Positions 21,808 through 33,221 of a stretch of 64,000 bases of DNA are shown one piece after another. Every line of letters starts with the position of its first letter. Within the stretch, counting starts at the first letter, position 1. The notes below the pieces were generated by a model. That model was not told the DNA's origin, did no database searches, and saw only the letters and a list, made by a program, of their open reading frames with translations. A program made the translations under genes and the position numbers. The stretch spans positions 186,001 to 250,000 of the forward strand of contig NZ_LN929907.1 in the NCBI RefSeq assembly GCF_001494595.1, given 5' to 3'. Source of the DNA: Mycobacterium sp. M26. GTDB lineage: Bacteria > Actinomycetota > Actinomycetes > Mycobacteriales > Mycobacteriaceae.

Positions 21808-21856
21808 ACGGTAAGTCGGCTCCGGGAACCGGGCTGGGGTTTTGTCAAAATTGACA
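21808..21856 (-). promoter_or_regulatory. Candidate promoter and operator of the molybdopterin oxidoreductase
   Basis: On the minus strand TACCGT (21813-21808) stands six bases before the GTG start, a leaderless-type -10. Upstream of it is an inverted repeat, TGTCAA-AA-TTGACA on the plus strand (21843-21856), over or just upstream of where a -35 would lie. Its position suits a repressor or activator site. The regulator is unknown. Confidence 0.4.
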
Positions 21857-21864
21857 GCTACCCT

Positions 21865-21898
21865 AAGTTACTTCGAATTACACAGGTGTGAGTAACTT
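21865..21898. promoter_or_regulatory. 8-bp inverted repeat in the oxidoreductase/peroxiredoxin gap
   Basis: AAGTTACT (21865-21872) and AGTAACTT (21891-21898) are perfect inverted arms with 18 bases between them. The element lies 18 bases beyond the stop of the peroxiredoxin-like gene (21916) and could be its terminator. It could equally be a second binding site for the oxidoreductase promoter. The low GC of this 114-base gap contrasts with its neighbours. Confidence 0.3.
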
Positions 21899-21915
21899 CT
21901 GTGGATAGCCGGAGA

Positions 21916-22470
21916 TCAGCTGTTCGCGCTGATCTCCAGCAGCTCGTCGACCGACCATTGATCGTCGGCATGGCTGCCGTAGTGCACGGCCACCAACGTG
22001 CCGTCGGCGTCGATCAGAAAGTCCGCGGGCAGCCCCAGATGGGTGGTGCCATCATTTTCCCCGACACCGGCCCAATCCGGGTTGTCGCGGTGGGCCATCC
22101 ACTGCCTGCCACCGCGGACGGCGGCGGCCAGCGCCCGCGGGTTGGCCAGCGATCGCAGCCCCTTCTCGACGCCGAACCTGCGGTAGTACACCCGCTCCGG
22201 GTCGGCGATGACGGCGAACGGCAGGTCGGCCTGGTAGCCGCGGAGGTTCTCGGCAGCCGAGTGGAAGAACGCCACCTCGGTGATGCCGGCCGCCGCGATC
22301 TCGGCGTGCCGGTCGGCGAACCCGCGCAGATGCAGGCTGCAGATCGGGCAGCCTGCGAACCGGCGGAACTGCAGGTGCACCCGCCCGGGTCCGGGCACCG
22401 CGATCGCCGAACCGTCCAGCGCCGTGAGCGCCACCGGCTCGATGAGCGCGCCGACCGCCAGCCTGCCCAT
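21916..22470 (-). CDS. Peroxiredoxin-like (AhpC/TSA fold) protein
   Basis: A 184-residue thioredoxin-fold protein. FRRFAGCPICSLHLRG (Cys41, Cys44) is the redox site. ADPERVYYRRFGVEKG and LPADFLIDADGTLVAVHYG are typical of the peroxiredoxin-like AhpC/TSA group. The CxxC spacing differs from the single peroxidatic Cys of classical AhpC, so a thiol oxidoreductase role is as likely as peroxidase. The start is four bases after the accD4 stop on the same strand, so it probably rides on the fadD32-pks13-accD4 transcript. Confidence 0.8.
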   Translation of the reverse strand: MGRLAVGALIEPVALTALDGSAIAVPGPGRVHLQFRRFAGCPICSLHLRGFADRHAEIAAAGITEVAFFHSAAENLRGYQADLPFAVIADPERVYYRRFGVEKGLRSLANPRALAAAVRGGRQWMAHRDNPDWAGVGENDGTTHLGLPADFLIDADGTLVAVHYGSHADDQWSVDELLEISANS

Positions 22471-22474
22471 CGGT

Positions 22475-24025
22475 TTAGATCGGCGTCAGCCCGTGCTTAC
22501 GCAGCACCCGGTTGATCTGCTTGTCGCGCAACAGCTTCAACGATTTGCGCAGCAGCAGCCGGGTCTCGTGCGGCTGTATCACGCCGTCGATGTACCCGCG
22601 CTCGGCGGCGATCCACGGGGTGGCCATGTTCTCGTTGTAGCCCTTGATGAAATCCTCGCGGATCTTCTGCACCTCCGGTGCCTTCGGATCCGGGAACCGC
22701 TTGACCAGAAGCTGGGCCGCACCTTCGGCGCCGATCACCGCAATCCGCGCGGTCGGCCAGGCGAAGTTCAGGTCGGCGGCCAACTGCTTGGAACCCATCA
22801 CCGCGTAACCGCCGCCGTAGGCCTTACGGATGACGATCGTCACCTTCGGGACGTCGGCCTCCACGAGGGCATTGAAGAACCGGCCGCCGCGCTTGATGAT
22901 GCCGCTCTTCTCCTGCTCAACGCCGGGCAGGGCGCCCGGGGTATCGACGACGAACACCAACGGGGTGTTGTACGCGTCGCAGAACCGGATAAAGGAGGTT
23001 GCCTTGTCGGAAGCTTCGGTATCGATGGAGCCGGACAAGAACATCGGCTGGTTGGCGATGACCCCGACCGGTCTGCCGTCGACGCGGGCGAACGCCGTGA
23101 TCATCGCCTGACCACGCTGCTGGCCGACCTCGAAGACGTCGCCATCATCGAAGATCCGCACCAGGATCTCCATCATGTCGTAAGCCTGATTGTCGGCGTC
23201 CGGAACCAGCGCATCGAGCTCGTAGTCGTGCGGGGTCAGCTCCGGTTCCATCCCGGGGTTGACGATCGGCGGATCGTCGAATCCGTTGGACGGCAAGAAA
23301 CTCAGGTAGTCGCGGACGTACTGGAACGCCGCCGCCTCGGACTCGACGACCTGATGGATGTTTCCGTACTTCGCCTGATTGTCGGCACCGCCGAGCTCGT
23401 CCAAGGTGACGTCTTCACCCGTGACGTCCTTGATGACGTCGGGCCCGGTGATGAACATGTAGCCCTGGTCGCGCACCGCGACAACGAGGTCCGTCTGGAT
23501 CGGCGAGTAGACCGCCCCGCCGGCGCAGGCGCCGAAGATCAGCGAGATTTCCGGCACCACGCCGCGCAGCATCTCGTGACGTCGCCCAAGTTCGGCGTAC
23601 CAGGCCAGCGAGGTGACGGCGTCCTGGATTCGGGCCCCCGCCGAGTCGTTGATGCCGATGATCGGGCAGCCGACCATGGCAACCCACTCCATCAGCTTCG
23701 CGACCTTGCGGCCGAACATCTCGCCCACCGAGCCCTGAAAAACGGTCTGGTCGTGACTGAATACCGCGACCGGCCGGCCGTCGATCCGGCCATGACCGGT
23801 GACCACGCCATCGCCGTACAGGGCGTTCGGATCACCCGGCGTCTTGCACAGGGCGCCGATCTCCAGGAAGCTTCCCGGATCCAGCAGCGAGTGGATGCGC
23901 GCCCGGGCACTGGGAATGCCCTTGCGCTCACGCTTGGCGATCGCCTTCTCACCGCCGGGTTCCTTGGCCAGCTCCAGCTTTTCGCGGAGTTCGGCAAGTT
24001 TCTCGGCGGTCGTGCTGGCGGTCAC
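22475..24025 (-). CDS. accD4: AccD4, acyl-CoA carboxylase carboxyltransferase subunit
   Basis: A 516-residue beta subunit which, with AccA3 and AccD5 encoded elsewhere, carboxylates long-chain acyl-CoA to make the alpha-branch extender for mycolate condensation. Two crotonase-like halves are visible: [14 protein letters not shown] with [10 protein letters not shown] in the N-domain, and [18 protein letters not shown] with [13 protein letters not shown] in the C-domain. These glycine motifs form the two oxyanion holes. The GTG start overlaps the pks13 stop by four bases, so the two are translationally coupled. Confidence 0.95.
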   Translation of the reverse strand: MTASTTAEKLAELREKLELAKEPGGEKAIAKRERKGIPSARARIHSLLDPGSFLEIGALCKTPGDPNALYGDGVVTGHGRIDGRPVAVFSHDQTVFQGSVGEMFGRKVAKLMEWVAMVGCPIIGINDSAGARIQDAVTSLAWYAELGRRHEMLRGVVPEISLIFGACAGGAVYSPIQTDLVVAVRDQGYMFITGPDVIKDVTGEDVTLDELGGADNQAKYGNIHQVVESEAAAFQYVRDYLSFLPSNGFDDPPIVNPGMEPELTPHDYELDALVPDADNQAYDMMEILVRIFDDGDVFEVGQQRGQAMITAFARVDGRPVGVIANQPMFLSGSIDTEASDKATSFIRFCDAYNTPLVFVVDTPGALPGVEQEKSGIIKRGGRFFNALVEADVPKVTIVIRKAYGGGYAVMGSKQLAADLNFAWPTARIAVIGAEGAAQLLVKRFPDPKAPEVQKIREDFIKGYNENMATPWIAAERGYIDGVIQPHETRLLLRKSLKLLRDKQINRVLRKHGLTPI

Positions 24026-27000
24026 TGGTTCTCCTCAGCATCAATGCGGTTGATCGCTTCGCTCATGTGAGCGCCGACCTTCGCAATGTACGGCTCATCG
24101 ATCACCTGGATGTGCTCGCCCCCGATGGGAACGATCTCGAGGTCGGAGACGAACTCGCCCCAGCCGCCGTCGGGCTGACGGATGGCGTAGCGCGGCTCGA
24201 AGAAGATCGCGTCATCGTGGTAGCGGTCGGCCATGTAGAGCGTGACGTGTCCGTCGTAGGGGCGGATCTCCGCGGTTTCCAGCAGACGGTTGTCCAGGTA
24301 CGACGTGCGCTGGTGCTCGATCACGCCGCCAGGGATGCTGACGCCGCTCTCCTGAATCGCGTCGAGAACGAACTTCACCTGACCCTCGTCATCGAGTTCC
24401 TCGAGTTCCTCATACGGGATCGCCGGGATCTCGACGTTGAACGTGCGCTGGGCGAACAGGGCATAGCGATCCCACCGTGCCCGCATCTCTTCCTTGGTCT
24501 GCGGGATCTCCTCACCGGGACGCACCATGTCGATCAGACCCACGAATCGCACGTCGGCGCCTGCCTGCTTCAGTCCAATCGCGCAGGCGTACGCCAGGGC
24601 ACCGCCCAGCGACCAACCGACCAGGATGTAGGGACCATCGCCCTGGATCTCCCTCAGCTTGGGCAGGTACGCAGCAGCCCTCTCCTCGACGGTGCCTTCG
24701 ACCCGCTCCAGCCCGTACATCGGGGTGTCCGCGGGCAACCGCTTGAGCAGCGGCTCGTAGACCACGGTCGAGCCACCCGCCGGGTGGAACACGAACACAG
24801 GAACCCGCGTCGAACCTTCCGGCCTCGCCCGAATCGTGCGCACGAAGCCTTCGAGCTCACCGGCCTCGAGGAACTCACGCACCGTGGTGGCCAATTCCTC
24901 GATGGTCCTGGCGGCGCGGACGTCCTCGACGGTGATGGTGCCCTCGGCACGTTCGGAGAGCCGCTGAGCCAGCTTGGCTGCGGTCTCGTCGTCCACGGCG
25001 GGCAGCTCGTTGAAGATGCCGCCCGGCGACTTGCCCGTCACGATGGCCCACGTCGCGAACGTCACGCGCTCGGCGGCTTCACGCGGGGGTACGTCGGCGC
25101 CCAGCGCCTCGGTCACAGCCTCCTGGGTGAGCACCCTGGCAGCCGCCGCGGCAGCCGTCGACTTGGCCTCCGGCTTGCCCGGACCCGACGGATCGGTCGG
25201 GGGCGGCGGGATGTTCGGTCCGGCCGGGTTGGTCGGCGGCGGCGGGATGTTCGGCGCGGCGTCCGTCGCTGCGGCCTCCTCGGTGGCGATCGGATGACCG
25301 GCCTCGGCCAGCTTGGCCTCGAGTTCGGCGACCGTGGTGGCCCCGCCCATCAGCTCGGCCTGCTCGGCGGCGATCTCCTCGGCCGTCTTACCCTTCTGCG
25401 CCTCGGCCAGATCCTCGACCTCGTCGCGATGCTCGATGGCGTACTCGATGAGCTTCTCGACGGCGTAGAGGTTGGCATCACGCACCGCGGTCAGCTGGAT
25501 CGGCGGCAGGTCGAAGTCGTACTCGACGCGGTTCTTGATCCGCACCGCCATCAGGGAATCCAGGCCCAGCTCGATCAGCGGCACCTCCCACGGCAGGTCC
25601 TCGGGCTCATACCCCATGGCACTGCCGACGATCAGCGACAACCGGTCGTGCACGGTCTCACCGGTGTCCGGCGACCACTTGCCCAGTGTCGCAGCAACTC
25701 CCGCGCCGGCAGCCAGGTTGTCATGCAGGATCGAGGCGTCTTCCTCGGGCTCCACGACGGCGGGGGTGGCGACCGGCTCGCTGACGGCCACACCGGTGGC
25801 GACTGCGGCGGGCAGCGCCGAAGCAGCACCTGCGCGAGTGACGATGGCGTCGTAGACCAGGGTGAAGGACTCGTCGATACGGGCATGCACCTGAACCGAC
25901 GCCCCGCCGGGATGACGGGTCAGCGTGGTGACCAGCCGCGAACCCTCGCCGGGCACCGCACGCTGCTCGGATGCGGTCAGCGTGGCATCCGGAAGCACCT
26001 GCACCGCAGCGGCTTTCACCAGCGCAGCGAGATCGGTCTGACCCTGCGCCGCGTACTCCCAGACGTGCCTGCCGTCCGGGGTGGCCACATGGGTGCCCGG
26101 GATCATCGTCGCGCCGTCGGCGGAGAACTGGGCGTTGAGCCAGTGTTCCTTGCGCTTGAAGCGGGTCGGCGGGACGGGGGCGTACTCGCCTGCGCCGAAC
26201 AGGGTGCGGAAGTCCAGGTCATGGCCGTGCACGTAGAGCTGGGCCATGGCCGCGACCATCGACTCCACCTCGTCCTGCTTGCGGGCCAGGGTCGCGATCA
26301 GCTGCGCGTCGTGCAGCCCGGCTGAGGCGGTGGTCAGCCCAACCTGCATGAGCGCCACCGGATTCGGGGCCAGCTCCAGGAACGTGGTGTGCCCGTTGTC
26401 GACCGCGTTGCGGATGCCCTGGGTGAAGTAGACGCTGTGCCGCAGCCCCTTCTTCCAGTACTCCACATCGTGGATCGGCTCGCCGCCGGGGCGGATCAGG
26501 CTGCCCTCGTGCACCGTCGAGTAGTAGGGCACCTTCAGCGGGTGCGCTTCGATCCCGGTGATCTCCGCGGACAGCTCGCCCAGCAGCGGGTCCATCTGCT
26601 GAGTGTGGCTGGCGCCCTTGGTCTGCAGCTTGCGGGCGAACTTGCCCTCGGCCTCGGCGCGGGCGACGATCGCGTCAATCTGGTCCGGCGGGCCGCCGAT
26701 CACGGTCTGGGTGGGTGCGGCGTAGACGCACACCTCCAGATCCGGGTAGTCGGAGAACACCGTCTTGATCTCGTCGGAGGAGTACTCCACCAACGCCATC
26801 AGCCGGATGTACTCGCCGAACAGCATCGCCTCGCCCTCACCCATCAGATGGGCGCGCGAGCAGATGGTGCGGGTGGCATCGGCCAGCGACAGGCCACCGG
26901 AGAAGTAGGCCGCGGCGGCCTCACCGAGCGACTGGCCGATCACCGCGCCCGGGGTGGCGCCGTGATGGCGCAACAGCTCACCGAGCGCGATCTGCAGGGC

Positions 27001-29454
27001 GAAGATCACCGTCTGCACGACTTCGATGGGGTATTCGCAAGTGTCGTTGGTGTAGTCGATCGCGTCGTCGAGGATCAGCTCGACGATCGAGTAGCCGCGC
27101 TCGTCCTGGATCAGGGCGTCGACCTTGTTGATCCACTCCGCGAACACCTCGTCGCGCAGGTAGAGCTCCTTGCCCATCTTGCGGTGCTGGGCGCCGAATC
27201 CGGCGAACACCCAGACCGGCCCGTTGGTCACCGGACCGTCGGCGCTGTAGACCAGCGGGCTCTGCTTGCCGTCGGCGATCGCACGCAGACCCTTGACGGC
27301 CTCATCGTGGTCATGGGCCATCACCACCGCGCGCGAGCGGCCGTGGTTGCGGCGCGACAGCGAACGGCCGATGGACTCCAGCGACTGCGCCCGGCCCTCC
27401 GGACTGTCGATCCAGTCCGCCAGCTCGGCGGCGGCGGTGCGCTTACGCGAGGTCAGGAACCCGGAAATAGCAAGCGGGACAACAGGAACCGGCTTGTCCT
27501 CGGCGGCTTCCAGCTCCGCGCGGGCGGCCTCGATCAGCTCGAGAGCCTCCTCGGTGAGGCCGGGCAGCTCGGGCTCGGCGTCGTCGGCGAATGCCGTGGC
27601 CGCCGCGCTGTACTCGTCGTCGTCATCGTCGATGAACTCGCCGTACTCGTCCATCCGCACCCCGCCGACATACACGGCGTTGGCATCGGAGGTGTCCGGC
27701 TGCTCGTCCGGAGCCGTCTGCGGTTCGGGTTCAACGAGATCGGTGGGCAGCACCTCGCGCAGCACCAGGTGCGCGTTGGCTCCACCGAAGCCGAAGCCCG
27801 ACACACCGGCCACGGCATGGCCGCTGTAACGCGGCCACTCGGTGACGGCGTCGGCCACCTTCAAGTGGATGCCGTCGAAGTCGATGTAGGGGTTGGGCCC
27901 GGCGTAGTTGATGGACGGCGGAACCTTGTTGCGGCTCAACGACAGTGCGACCTTGGCCAGGCTGGCCGCGCCGGCCGCCGACTCCAGGTGGCCCACGTTG
28001 GACTTGACCGCACCGAGCAGCGCGGGCTGGTCGGCGGCACGGCCGCGGCCGACCACCCGGCCCAGCGCGTCAGCCTCGATCGGGTCACCGAGGATCGTCC
28101 CGGTGCCGTGGGCCTCGATGTAGTCGACCGAACGCGGGTTGATGCCGGCGTCCTTGTAGGCCTTGCGCAGCACCTCGGCCTGCGCATCGGGGTTCGGGGC
28201 GAGCATGCCGTTGGACCGGCCGTCGTGGTTGATCGCGCCGCCGGCGATGACCGCCAGGATCTCGTCACCGTCGCGGCGGGCATCGGCCAGCCGCTTGAGC
28301 ACCAGCATGCCGCCGCCCTCGGAACGGGCGTAACCGTCGGCGTCCGACGAGAACGACTTGATCCGGCCGTCTTCGGCCAGCACACCGCCGACCTCGTCGA
28401 AGCCCAGCGTGACCGCCGGGGTCACCAGCGCATTGACGCCGCCGGCGACCACCACGTCGGCCGAGCCGTCGCGCAGCGCCTGCACACCCTGGTGGACGGC
28501 GACCAGCGAGCTCGAGCACGCGGTGTCGACCGCCACCGACGGGCCGCGGAAGTCGTAGAAGTAGGACACCCGGTTGGCGATGATCGAGCTCGCCGTGCCG
28601 GTGATGGCGTAGGGATGCGCAGTGCGCGGATCCATCATCGCCAGATAGCTGTAGTCATTGGTGGAGCTGCCGACGAAGACGCCGACGCTCTCGCCGCGCA
28701 GGCTGGATGCCGGGATGCGGGCGTTCTCCAACGCCTCCCAGGTGAGCTCCAAAGCCATCCGCTGCTGCGGATCCATGTTGTCGGCTTCCATCTTCGACAG
28801 GGCGAAGAATTCGGCGTCAAACCCCTTGAGGTCCTTCAGATAACCGCCCCGGGTGCGGGCCTTGGCGATGCGCTCGGCCAGCCGCGGTTCGGTCATGAAC
28901 TCGGCCCACCGGCCGTCGGGCAGGTCGGTGATCGCGTCGCGACCCTCCAGCAGCGCCTGCCACATCTCGTCGGGGGTGTTCATATCGCCGGGGAACCGGG
29001 TGGCCAGGCCGACGATCGCGATGTTGTACACACCCTCGTCGACGGTGCGCGCCCAGTCCTGGCCGTCGTCGCTGTACTCGGCCTCCGGCTCGCCCTCGAT
29101 GATCACGGTGGCCAGGGACTCGATGGTCGGATGCCGGAACGCGACCGTGGCGGTCAGCGTGACACCGGTGAGGTCCTCGATATCGGAGGCCATCGCGACC
29201 GCGTCGCGCGAGGACAGCCCCAGCTCCACCATCGGGGTGGACTCGTCGATCTTGTCCGGCGACTGCGAGGTGGCGTTGGCCACCCAGTTACGCAGCCACT
29301 CCCGCATCTCCGCGACGGTCATGTCGGTGCGGGCCGGGGTTGGCACGTCGTGCGGCTGGGCCAATTCCCCGGTCGCTTCGCTCCTGCCCTCCGGGCCGGC
29401 GATCGTGAAATCTTCTGGGGTTTCGGGGGTTTCAGGCGTGTTTGGTTCAGACAT
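24022..29454 (-). CDS. pks13: Pks13, mycolic acid condensase
   Basis: A 1810-residue type I polyketide synthase that joins the meromycolyl chain from FadD32 with the carboxylated alpha chain and releases the alpha-alkyl beta-keto product. Order: N-terminal ACP (Ser82 in LGLSSRDA), KS (Cys313 in DTACSSS, His449, His489), AT (Ser842 in GQSLGE), second ACP (Ser1300 in LGLDSLMA), and thioesterase (Ser1615 in GWSLGG, Asp1642, His1781, matching Ser1533/Asp1560/His1699 of M. tuberculosis at a constant offset of 82). A Pro-rich linker with a doubled NIPPPPT unit precedes the TE region. It is longer than the 1733-residue relative, partly through an acidic insert after KS (~572-655). Confidence 0.97.
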   Translation of the reverse strand: MSEPNTPETPETPEDFTIAGPEGRSEATGELAQPHDVPTPARTDMTVAEMREWLRNWVANATSQSPDKIDESTPMVELGLSSRDAVAMASDIEDLTGVTLTATVAFRHPTIESLATVIIEGEPEAEYSDDGQDWARTVDEGVYNIAIVGLATRFPGDMNTPDEMWQALLEGRDAITDLPDGRWAEFMTEPRLAERIAKARTRGGYLKDLKGFDAEFFALSKMEADNMDPQQRMALELTWEALENARIPASSLRGESVGVFVGSSTNDYSYLAMMDPRTAHPYAITGTASSIIANRVSYFYDFRGPSVAVDTACSSSLVAVHQGVQALRDGSADVVVAGGVNALVTPAVTLGFDEVGGVLAEDGRIKSFSSDADGYARSEGGGMLVLKRLADARRDGDEILAVIAGGAINHDGRSNGMLAPNPDAQAEVLRKAYKDAGINPRSVDYIEAHGTGTILGDPIEADALGRVVGRGRAADQPALLGAVKSNVGHLESAAGAASLAKVALSLSRNKVPPSINYAGPNPYIDFDGIHLKVADAVTEWPRYSGHAVAGVSGFGFGGANAHLVLREVLPTDLVEPEPQTAPDEQPDTSDANAVYVGGVRMDEYGEFIDDDDDEYSAAATAFADDAEPELPGLTEEALELIEAARAELEAAEDKPVPVVPLAISGFLTSRKRTAAAELADWIDSPEGRAQSLESIGRSLSRRNHGRSRAVVMAHDHDEAVKGLRAIADGKQSPLVYSADGPVTNGPVWVFAGFGAQHRKMGKELYLRDEVFAEWINKVDALIQDERGYSIVELILDDAIDYTNDTCEYPIEVVQTVIFALQIALGELLRHHGATPGAVIGQSLGEAAAAYFSGGLSLADATRTICSRAHLMGEGEAMLFGEYIRLMALVEYSSDEIKTVFSDYPDLEVCVYAAPTQTVIGGPPDQIDAIVARAEAEGKFARKLQTKGASHTQQMDPLLGELSAEITGIEAHPLKVPYYSTVHEGSLIRPGGEPIHDVEYWKKGLRHSVYFTQGIRNAVDNGHTTFLELAPNPVALMQVGLTTASAGLHDAQLIATLARKQDEVESMVAAMAQLYVHGHDLDFRTLFGAGEYAPVPPTRFKRKEHWLNAQFSADGATMIPGTHVATPDGRHVWEYAAQGQTDLAALVKAAAVQVLPDATLTASEQRAVPGEGSRLVTTLTRHPGGASVQVHARIDESFTLVYDAIVTRAGAASALPAAVATGVAVSEPVATPAVVEPEEDASILHDNLAAGAGVAATLGKWSPDTGETVHDRLSLIVGSAMGYEPEDLPWEVPLIELGLDSLMAVRIKNRVEYDFDLPPIQLTAVRDANLYAVEKLIEYAIEHRDEVEDLAEAQKGKTAEEIAAEQAELMGGATTVAELEAKLAEAGHPIATEEAAATDAAPNIPPPPTNPAGPNIPPPPTDPSGPGKPEAKSTAAAAAARVLTQEAVTEALGADVPPREAAERVTFATWAIVTGKSPGGIFNELPAVDDETAAKLAQRLSERAEGTITVEDVRAARTIEELATTVREFLEAGELEGFVRTIRARPEGSTRVPVFVFHPAGGSTVVYEPLLKRLPADTPMYGLERVEGTVEERAAAYLPKLREIQGDGPYILVGWSLGGALAYACAIGLKQAGADVRFVGLIDMVRPGEEIPQTKEEMRARWDRYALFAQRTFNVEIPAIPYEELEELDDEGQVKFVLDAIQESGVSIPGGVIEHQRTSYLDNRLLETAEIRPYDGHVTLYMADRYHDDAIFFEPRYAIRQPDGGWGEFVSDLEIVPIGGEHIQVIDEPYIAKVGAHMSEAINRIDAEENQ

Positions 29455-29541
29455 GATGAGGCCTCACCTCGTGCGAGGGAGCGTTCGACCACGGTCTCGT
29501 GCCGTCCGCTCCGTCGTCCACTTAGGAACTTCTTTCGGTCG

Positions 29542-31434
29542 TCATTCCGTCTCGTCCGGGAAGGCGTTGGCCACCTTCCCGCTGCGCAGGCTGCCGTCCA
29601 GGTAGGCCGAGCGGCAGGCGCGCCGGCCGATCTTGCCGCTGGAGGTCCGCGGGATCGCGCCGGCCGGCGTCAACAGCACGTCGCGCACTGTGACACCGTG
29701 GCGCACCGCGACCGCAGCGCGGATATCGTCGATGACCGGGCCCAGCTCCAGCTTGTGCGAGCCGGGGGCGCGCTCGGCGACGATCACCAGCTGCTCGGAG
29801 GTGTCGTCGGCGTCGCGCTTGAGACCCGAGTGGGCGTTCTCGAACACCTCGTCGGGCAGCCGGTTGGCCGGCACCGAGAAGGCGGCGACGAAGCCGGTGC
29901 GGACCGCCTTGGTGGCCTCCTGCGCGGAGTACTCCAGATCCTGCGGATAGTGGTTGCGGCCGTCGATGATCACCAGGTCCTTGGTACGGCCGGTGATGTA
30001 CAACTCGCCGTCGTGGTAGGCGCCGAGGTCACCGGTGCGCACCCACATCGCGTCGTCGGCCGCACCCTCGGCGTGCGACGGGCTGGTCCGCGACTTGAGG
30101 ATGTTCTGGAAGGTGGCGATGGTCTCTTCGGGCTTGTTCCAGTACCCGGTGCCCATGTTCTGGCCGCTGATCCAGATCTCGCCGATCTGCCCGTCGGGGA
30201 GCTCGGTGGCCGAATCGTTGTCGACGATCACGGCCCACTCGTCGACACCGATCTTGCCGGCGCCGGCCTGGGCCACCGCCTTCGGCGAGTCGTCCGGAAC
30301 GGCGACGAAGCGGCCCGCATTCAGCTCATCACGGTCGACGGAGATGATCGTCGGCTCATCCGAGGACGGGGTGGTCGAGACGAACAGCGTGGCCTCGGCC
30401 AGGCCGTAGGACGGCTTGATGGCCTTGGGCTGGAAACCGAACGGGCCGAACGCCTCGTTGAACCGCCGCACGGTGGCCGCCGAGATCGGCTCGCTGCCGT
30501 TGAGGATCGCCTTGACGTTGGACAGGTCCAGCGGCTCCTCGTCGTCCTTGGGCACCCCGCGCGCGGCGGCGTGGTCGAAGGCGAAGTTCGGGGCCACCGA
30601 GATGGTGCCGCCGGTGTCTCCGGGCTTGCGCGCGAGCTCGCGGATCCAGCGGCCGGGGCGGCGCACGAAGGCGGCCGGCGTCATGAAGGTGAAGTAGTGG
30701 CCGATCATGGGCGAGAGCAGCGCGGTGATCAGACCCATGTCGTGGAAGAACGGCAGCCACGAGACACCGCGGTCGCCCTCCTCGCCCTCGAGCGCCTCGA
30801 TGACCTGGACGATGTTGGTGGCCAGGTTGAGATGGGTGATCTGCACACCGGTCGGGATCCGGGTGGATCCGGAGGTGTACTGCAGGTAGGCGACGGTGCT
30901 CTCGTCGATGTCGTCGTAGTGCTCCCAGGTGGCACCGACCTCGTCGGGCACCGCATCGACGGCGATGACGCGCGGACGGTCCTTGGCCGGGCGGGTGCGG
31001 AAGAACTTCCGGACACCTTCGGCGGCATCGGTGGTGGTCAGGATCGCCGAGGGCGTGCAGTCGTCGAGCACCGCGTGCAGGCGGCCGACGTGGCCGGGCT
31101 CCGACGGGTCGAACAGCGGGACCGCGACGCGGCCGGAGTACATGGTGCCGAACATCGCGATCAGGTACTCGAGGTTCTGCGGGCAGAGGATGGCCACCCG
31201 GTCACCGGGCTGGGTCACCTGCTGCAGGCGGGCGGCCACCGCGCGGTTGCGGACGCTGAAGTCCGCCCAGTGCAGTTCGCGGACCACGCCGTCGCGTTCG
31301 GTGGAGAAGTCGAGGAAGCGGTAGGCCAGCTTGTCGCCGCGGACCTTGGCCCAGCGCTCGACGTGCTTGACCACGCTGGCGCCCTCAGGGAAGGTGATCC
31401 GGCCGTTCTTGATGAACGGGTTATGGAACGGCAT
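29542..31434 (-). CDS. fadD32: FadD32, long-chain fatty-acid AMP ligase
   Basis: A 630-residue adenylating enzyme that activates meromycolic acid as acyl-AMP and loads it on Pks13. The P-loop [12 protein letters not shown] is at residues 186-197. Later come [11 protein letters not shown], the hinge region [10 protein letters not shown], and the C-terminal lysine in [12 protein letters not shown]. The family-typical insertion that favours acyl-AMP release to an ACP is expected but cannot be judged here. ATG 31434 has GGAG upstream. It leads the fadD32-pks13-accD4 set, with 87 bases before pks13. Confidence 0.96.
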   Translation of the reverse strand: MPFHNPFIKNGRITFPEGASVVKHVERWAKVRGDKLAYRFLDFSTERDGVVRELHWADFSVRNRAVAARLQQVTQPGDRVAILCPQNLEYLIAMFGTMYSGRVAVPLFDPSEPGHVGRLHAVLDDCTPSAILTTTDAAEGVRKFFRTRPAKDRPRVIAVDAVPDEVGATWEHYDDIDESTVAYLQYTSGSTRIPTGVQITHLNLATNIVQVIEALEGEEGDRGVSWLPFFHDMGLITALLSPMIGHYFTFMTPAAFVRRPGRWIRELARKPGDTGGTISVAPNFAFDHAAARGVPKDDEEPLDLSNVKAILNGSEPISAATVRRFNEAFGPFGFQPKAIKPSYGLAEATLFVSTTPSSDEPTIISVDRDELNAGRFVAVPDDSPKAVAQAGAGKIGVDEWAVIVDNDSATELPDGQIGEIWISGQNMGTGYWNKPEETIATFQNILKSRTSPSHAEGAADDAMWVRTGDLGAYHDGELYITGRTKDLVIIDGRNHYPQDLEYSAQEATKAVRTGFVAAFSVPANRLPDEVFENAHSGLKRDADDTSEQLVIVAERAPGSHKLELGPVIDDIRAAVAVRHGVTVRDVLLTPAGAIPRTSSGKIGRRACRSAYLDGSLRSGKVANAFPDETE

Positions 31435-31703
31435 ACCACTCTCCTGTCAGCACACATCTGTGTCGGGCTCTGCGGCGGCCGCGCGTCGGTCGCGCCACCG
31501 GTCACCCTGCGTCGCGGGCCCCAAACCTCACAGATGGTACAGAGAACACCTAAGTCCCGGCTGAACCGAGATCAGGGATGCCCCCGCCAGTCCGGACTCC
31601 TGATCTCGTCCTCGCCGACGACCGACGCCATAGCTCTTATTTTCTTCTTAATGTTAGGCGCAGTAGCGGCGGCGGCCAAATCGGATCGCGTGTCGTTACC
31701 GCA
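31435..31703 (-). promoter_or_regulatory. fadD32 upstream region with -10 box and inverted repeat
   Basis: This 269-base gap between culp6 and fadD32 carries no gene I can support. On the minus strand TACCAT (31539-31534) is a plausible -10 about 100 bases before the fadD32 ATG. Further upstream, CGAGATCAGG (31567-31576) and CCTGATCTCG (31599-31608) form a perfect 10-bp inverted repeat with 22 bases between arms, placed for operator function. An AT-rich patch lies at about 31632-31662 near the culp6 stop. Confidence 0.45.
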
Positions 31704-32723
31704 TCATCCGTGTTTCGGTTGGGGCGCGTTCTGGATCAGGTCGCGCGCCCAGTTCAGTGTCCACGACGTCGCGGTTTGGCCGTCGAGGTTCCAGAACTGC
31801 GGCGTGTTGTACATCGCGTGCACCGGCTGACCGGCGCCCCCGGCGAGGACGTCGAGAGTCTCCGGCAGGTTGGTGATGTTGAACGCCTGCTCCGGTGCCG
31901 CGCAGATCAGGTCACCCGGGGCGCAGATCTGGTTGGTGCGGTTGTTCAGCGCGCCGAACCCGCCGGGGCGCTCGCCACTCATGGTCAGACCCATCGCCGA
32001 AAGCACCGGGACCTCGTGCAGCGTGATCTCCGCGCCCTGGCCCGGCGGGTTGGGCCCGATGTCCTGGCCGACGCCGACCTGGCGCCGCCCGTCGGCGATC
32101 AACGTCACACCCAGCACCAGGTCTTCGTCGACCGGACCGCGGCCGTTGCCGATATCGCTGGCCAGATCGCCGCCGATCACCGCGCCCTGGGAGAACCCGA
32201 CGATCACGTACGAGGTCAGCGGGCAGCGGTCGTTCATCTCGGTCATCGCCTTGACCGCCGCCCGGGTGCCTTCGGCGCGGCTGTCGTTGTAGGACATCTG
32301 CTTGTCCGCCGACAGCGGATTGTGGAACTGCGCGGTGTAGGGAACGGTGTACACCTCAACGCGGTCCCGGCCGAACTGCTCGGTCAGCGGCCCGGTGACA
32401 TTGCGCAGCAGCGCGATCGGGAACTGGACCGGGTTCAGCGGATCGTCGGTCGGCGAGGACTCCCAGGTGCCGGGGATGGCGATCATCTGGACATCCGGGC
32501 AACTGGCGTCCTGGAACTCCGGGCGTGGCTTCTTGCCGGGGGTGGTTTCGGTCGGCGGGACAGCCGTCGGCGGCACCGCCGTGGGCGGTGACTCCGGCTT
32601 GCGCACGACGATCACGATGATGGCGACGATCAGGGCCACGGCGATCGCCATCGCACCCGCGGCGACCAGGCCGAGGATGCGATGCCGACGACGCCGGGCA
32701 TTCGTCCGGGTTTTCCGAGCCAA
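31704..32723 (-). CDS. Culp6, cutinase-like envelope lipase/thioesterase
   Basis: A 339-residue relative of M. tuberculosis Rv3802c, an essential phospholipase/thioesterase next to the mycolate genes. A basic N-terminus precedes one membrane anchor at ~17-40 and a Pro/Thr-rich linker with repeated PPTAV. The alpha/beta-hydrolase domain then has the nucleophile Ser178 in GFSQG, Asp271 in APGDLIC and His302 in QPVHAMY. All three lie three residues after the Rv3802c positions, so the enzyme looks intact. It probably acts on the outer face of the plasma membrane. Confidence 0.93.
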   Translation of the reverse strand: MARKTRTNARRRRHRILGLVAAGAMAIAVALIVAIIVIVVRKPESPPTAVPPTAVPPTETTPGKKPRPEFQDASCPDVQMIAIPGTWESSPTDDPLNPVQFPIALLRNVTGPLTEQFGRDRVEVYTVPYTAQFHNPLSADKQMSYNDSRAEGTRAAVKAMTEMNDRCPLTSYVIVGFSQGAVIGGDLASDIGNGRGPVDEDLVLGVTLIADGRRQVGVGQDIGPNPPGQGAEITLHEVPVLSAMGLTMSGERPGGFGALNNRTNQICAPGDLICAAPEQAFNITNLPETLDVLAGGAGQPVHAMYNTPQFWNLDGQTATSWTLNWARDLIQNAPQPKHG

Positions 32724-32741
32724 TCCGGTGGAGTCTTTCTG

Positions 32742-33221
32742 CTAGCAGAGCCGCTGGGTGGCGATCCGGATGTAATCCGCCGTCACCGTGTCGACCTGCG
32801 TATCGGACGCCGTCTGCGCTGACGGCGAAGGGGCATCAGCGACGTCGCTGCGCACCATCGGGGCGATGTAATCCCACACCGCCTGATCGCTCTGGCCGGC
32901 CGCGTGGGCCTGGCACACCGAGGAGCCGATGGACAGCGCCTGCAACTCGCTGGACGGGTGCACGCCCGCCGCGGACAGCGCGTCGAGGAACGAGCGCTGG
33001 ACCGGGGTGACGTCGAGTTTGGCCGACTGCATCTCACTGTCAGGTGACAGCGGGGCGCCCTGGCCGTGCACCGGACCGAGAACCTGCTCCGCGGGGGCCG
33101 CGGTGGTCACCAGATCCTCCCCGGTGCTGCAGCCGACCAGCAGCCAGGCCGCCGGGACCAGCATGCCGGCCGCCAGCCAGGCGGCAGCGTTGCCGGGCAT
33201 GCGGGCATCCGAGGGCTGCAC
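32742..33221 (-). CDS. DUF732-type putative lipoprotein
   Basis: About 159 residues. The hydrophobic N-terminus ends in the lipobox LLVGC, so the mature chain is probably lipid-anchored from that Cys. The C-terminal half (VTPVQRSFLDALSAAGV, then GSSVCQAHAAGQSDQAVWDYI, ending ATQRLC) matches the spacing of DUF732 domains, with two conserved Cys. The start is uncertain among GTG 33251, GTG 33221 and ATG 33200. I prefer 33221 because it keeps an Arg in front of the hydrophobic core. It lies between fbpD and culp6, a place with no gene in M. tuberculosis. Confidence 0.7.
   Translation of the reverse strand: MQPSDARMPGNAAAWLAAGMLVPAAWLLVGCSTGEDLVTTAAPAEQVLGPVHGQGAPLSPDSEMQSAKLDVTPVQRSFLDALSAAGVHPSSELQALSIGSSVCQAHAAGQSDQAVWDYIAPMVRSDVADAPSPSAQTASDTQVDTVTADYIRIATQRLC

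Noticed and set aside
24067..26325. Plus-strand open frame of 752 codons
   Set aside because: Antisense shadow of the pks13 3' half; no motif and composition typical of a shadow frame.
26389..31830. Plus-strand open frame of 1813 codons antisense to pks13 and fadD32
   Set aside because: It is the mirror of two well-identified genes in GC-rich DNA. Its translation is rich in Arg, Gly, His, Asp and Val with no domain.
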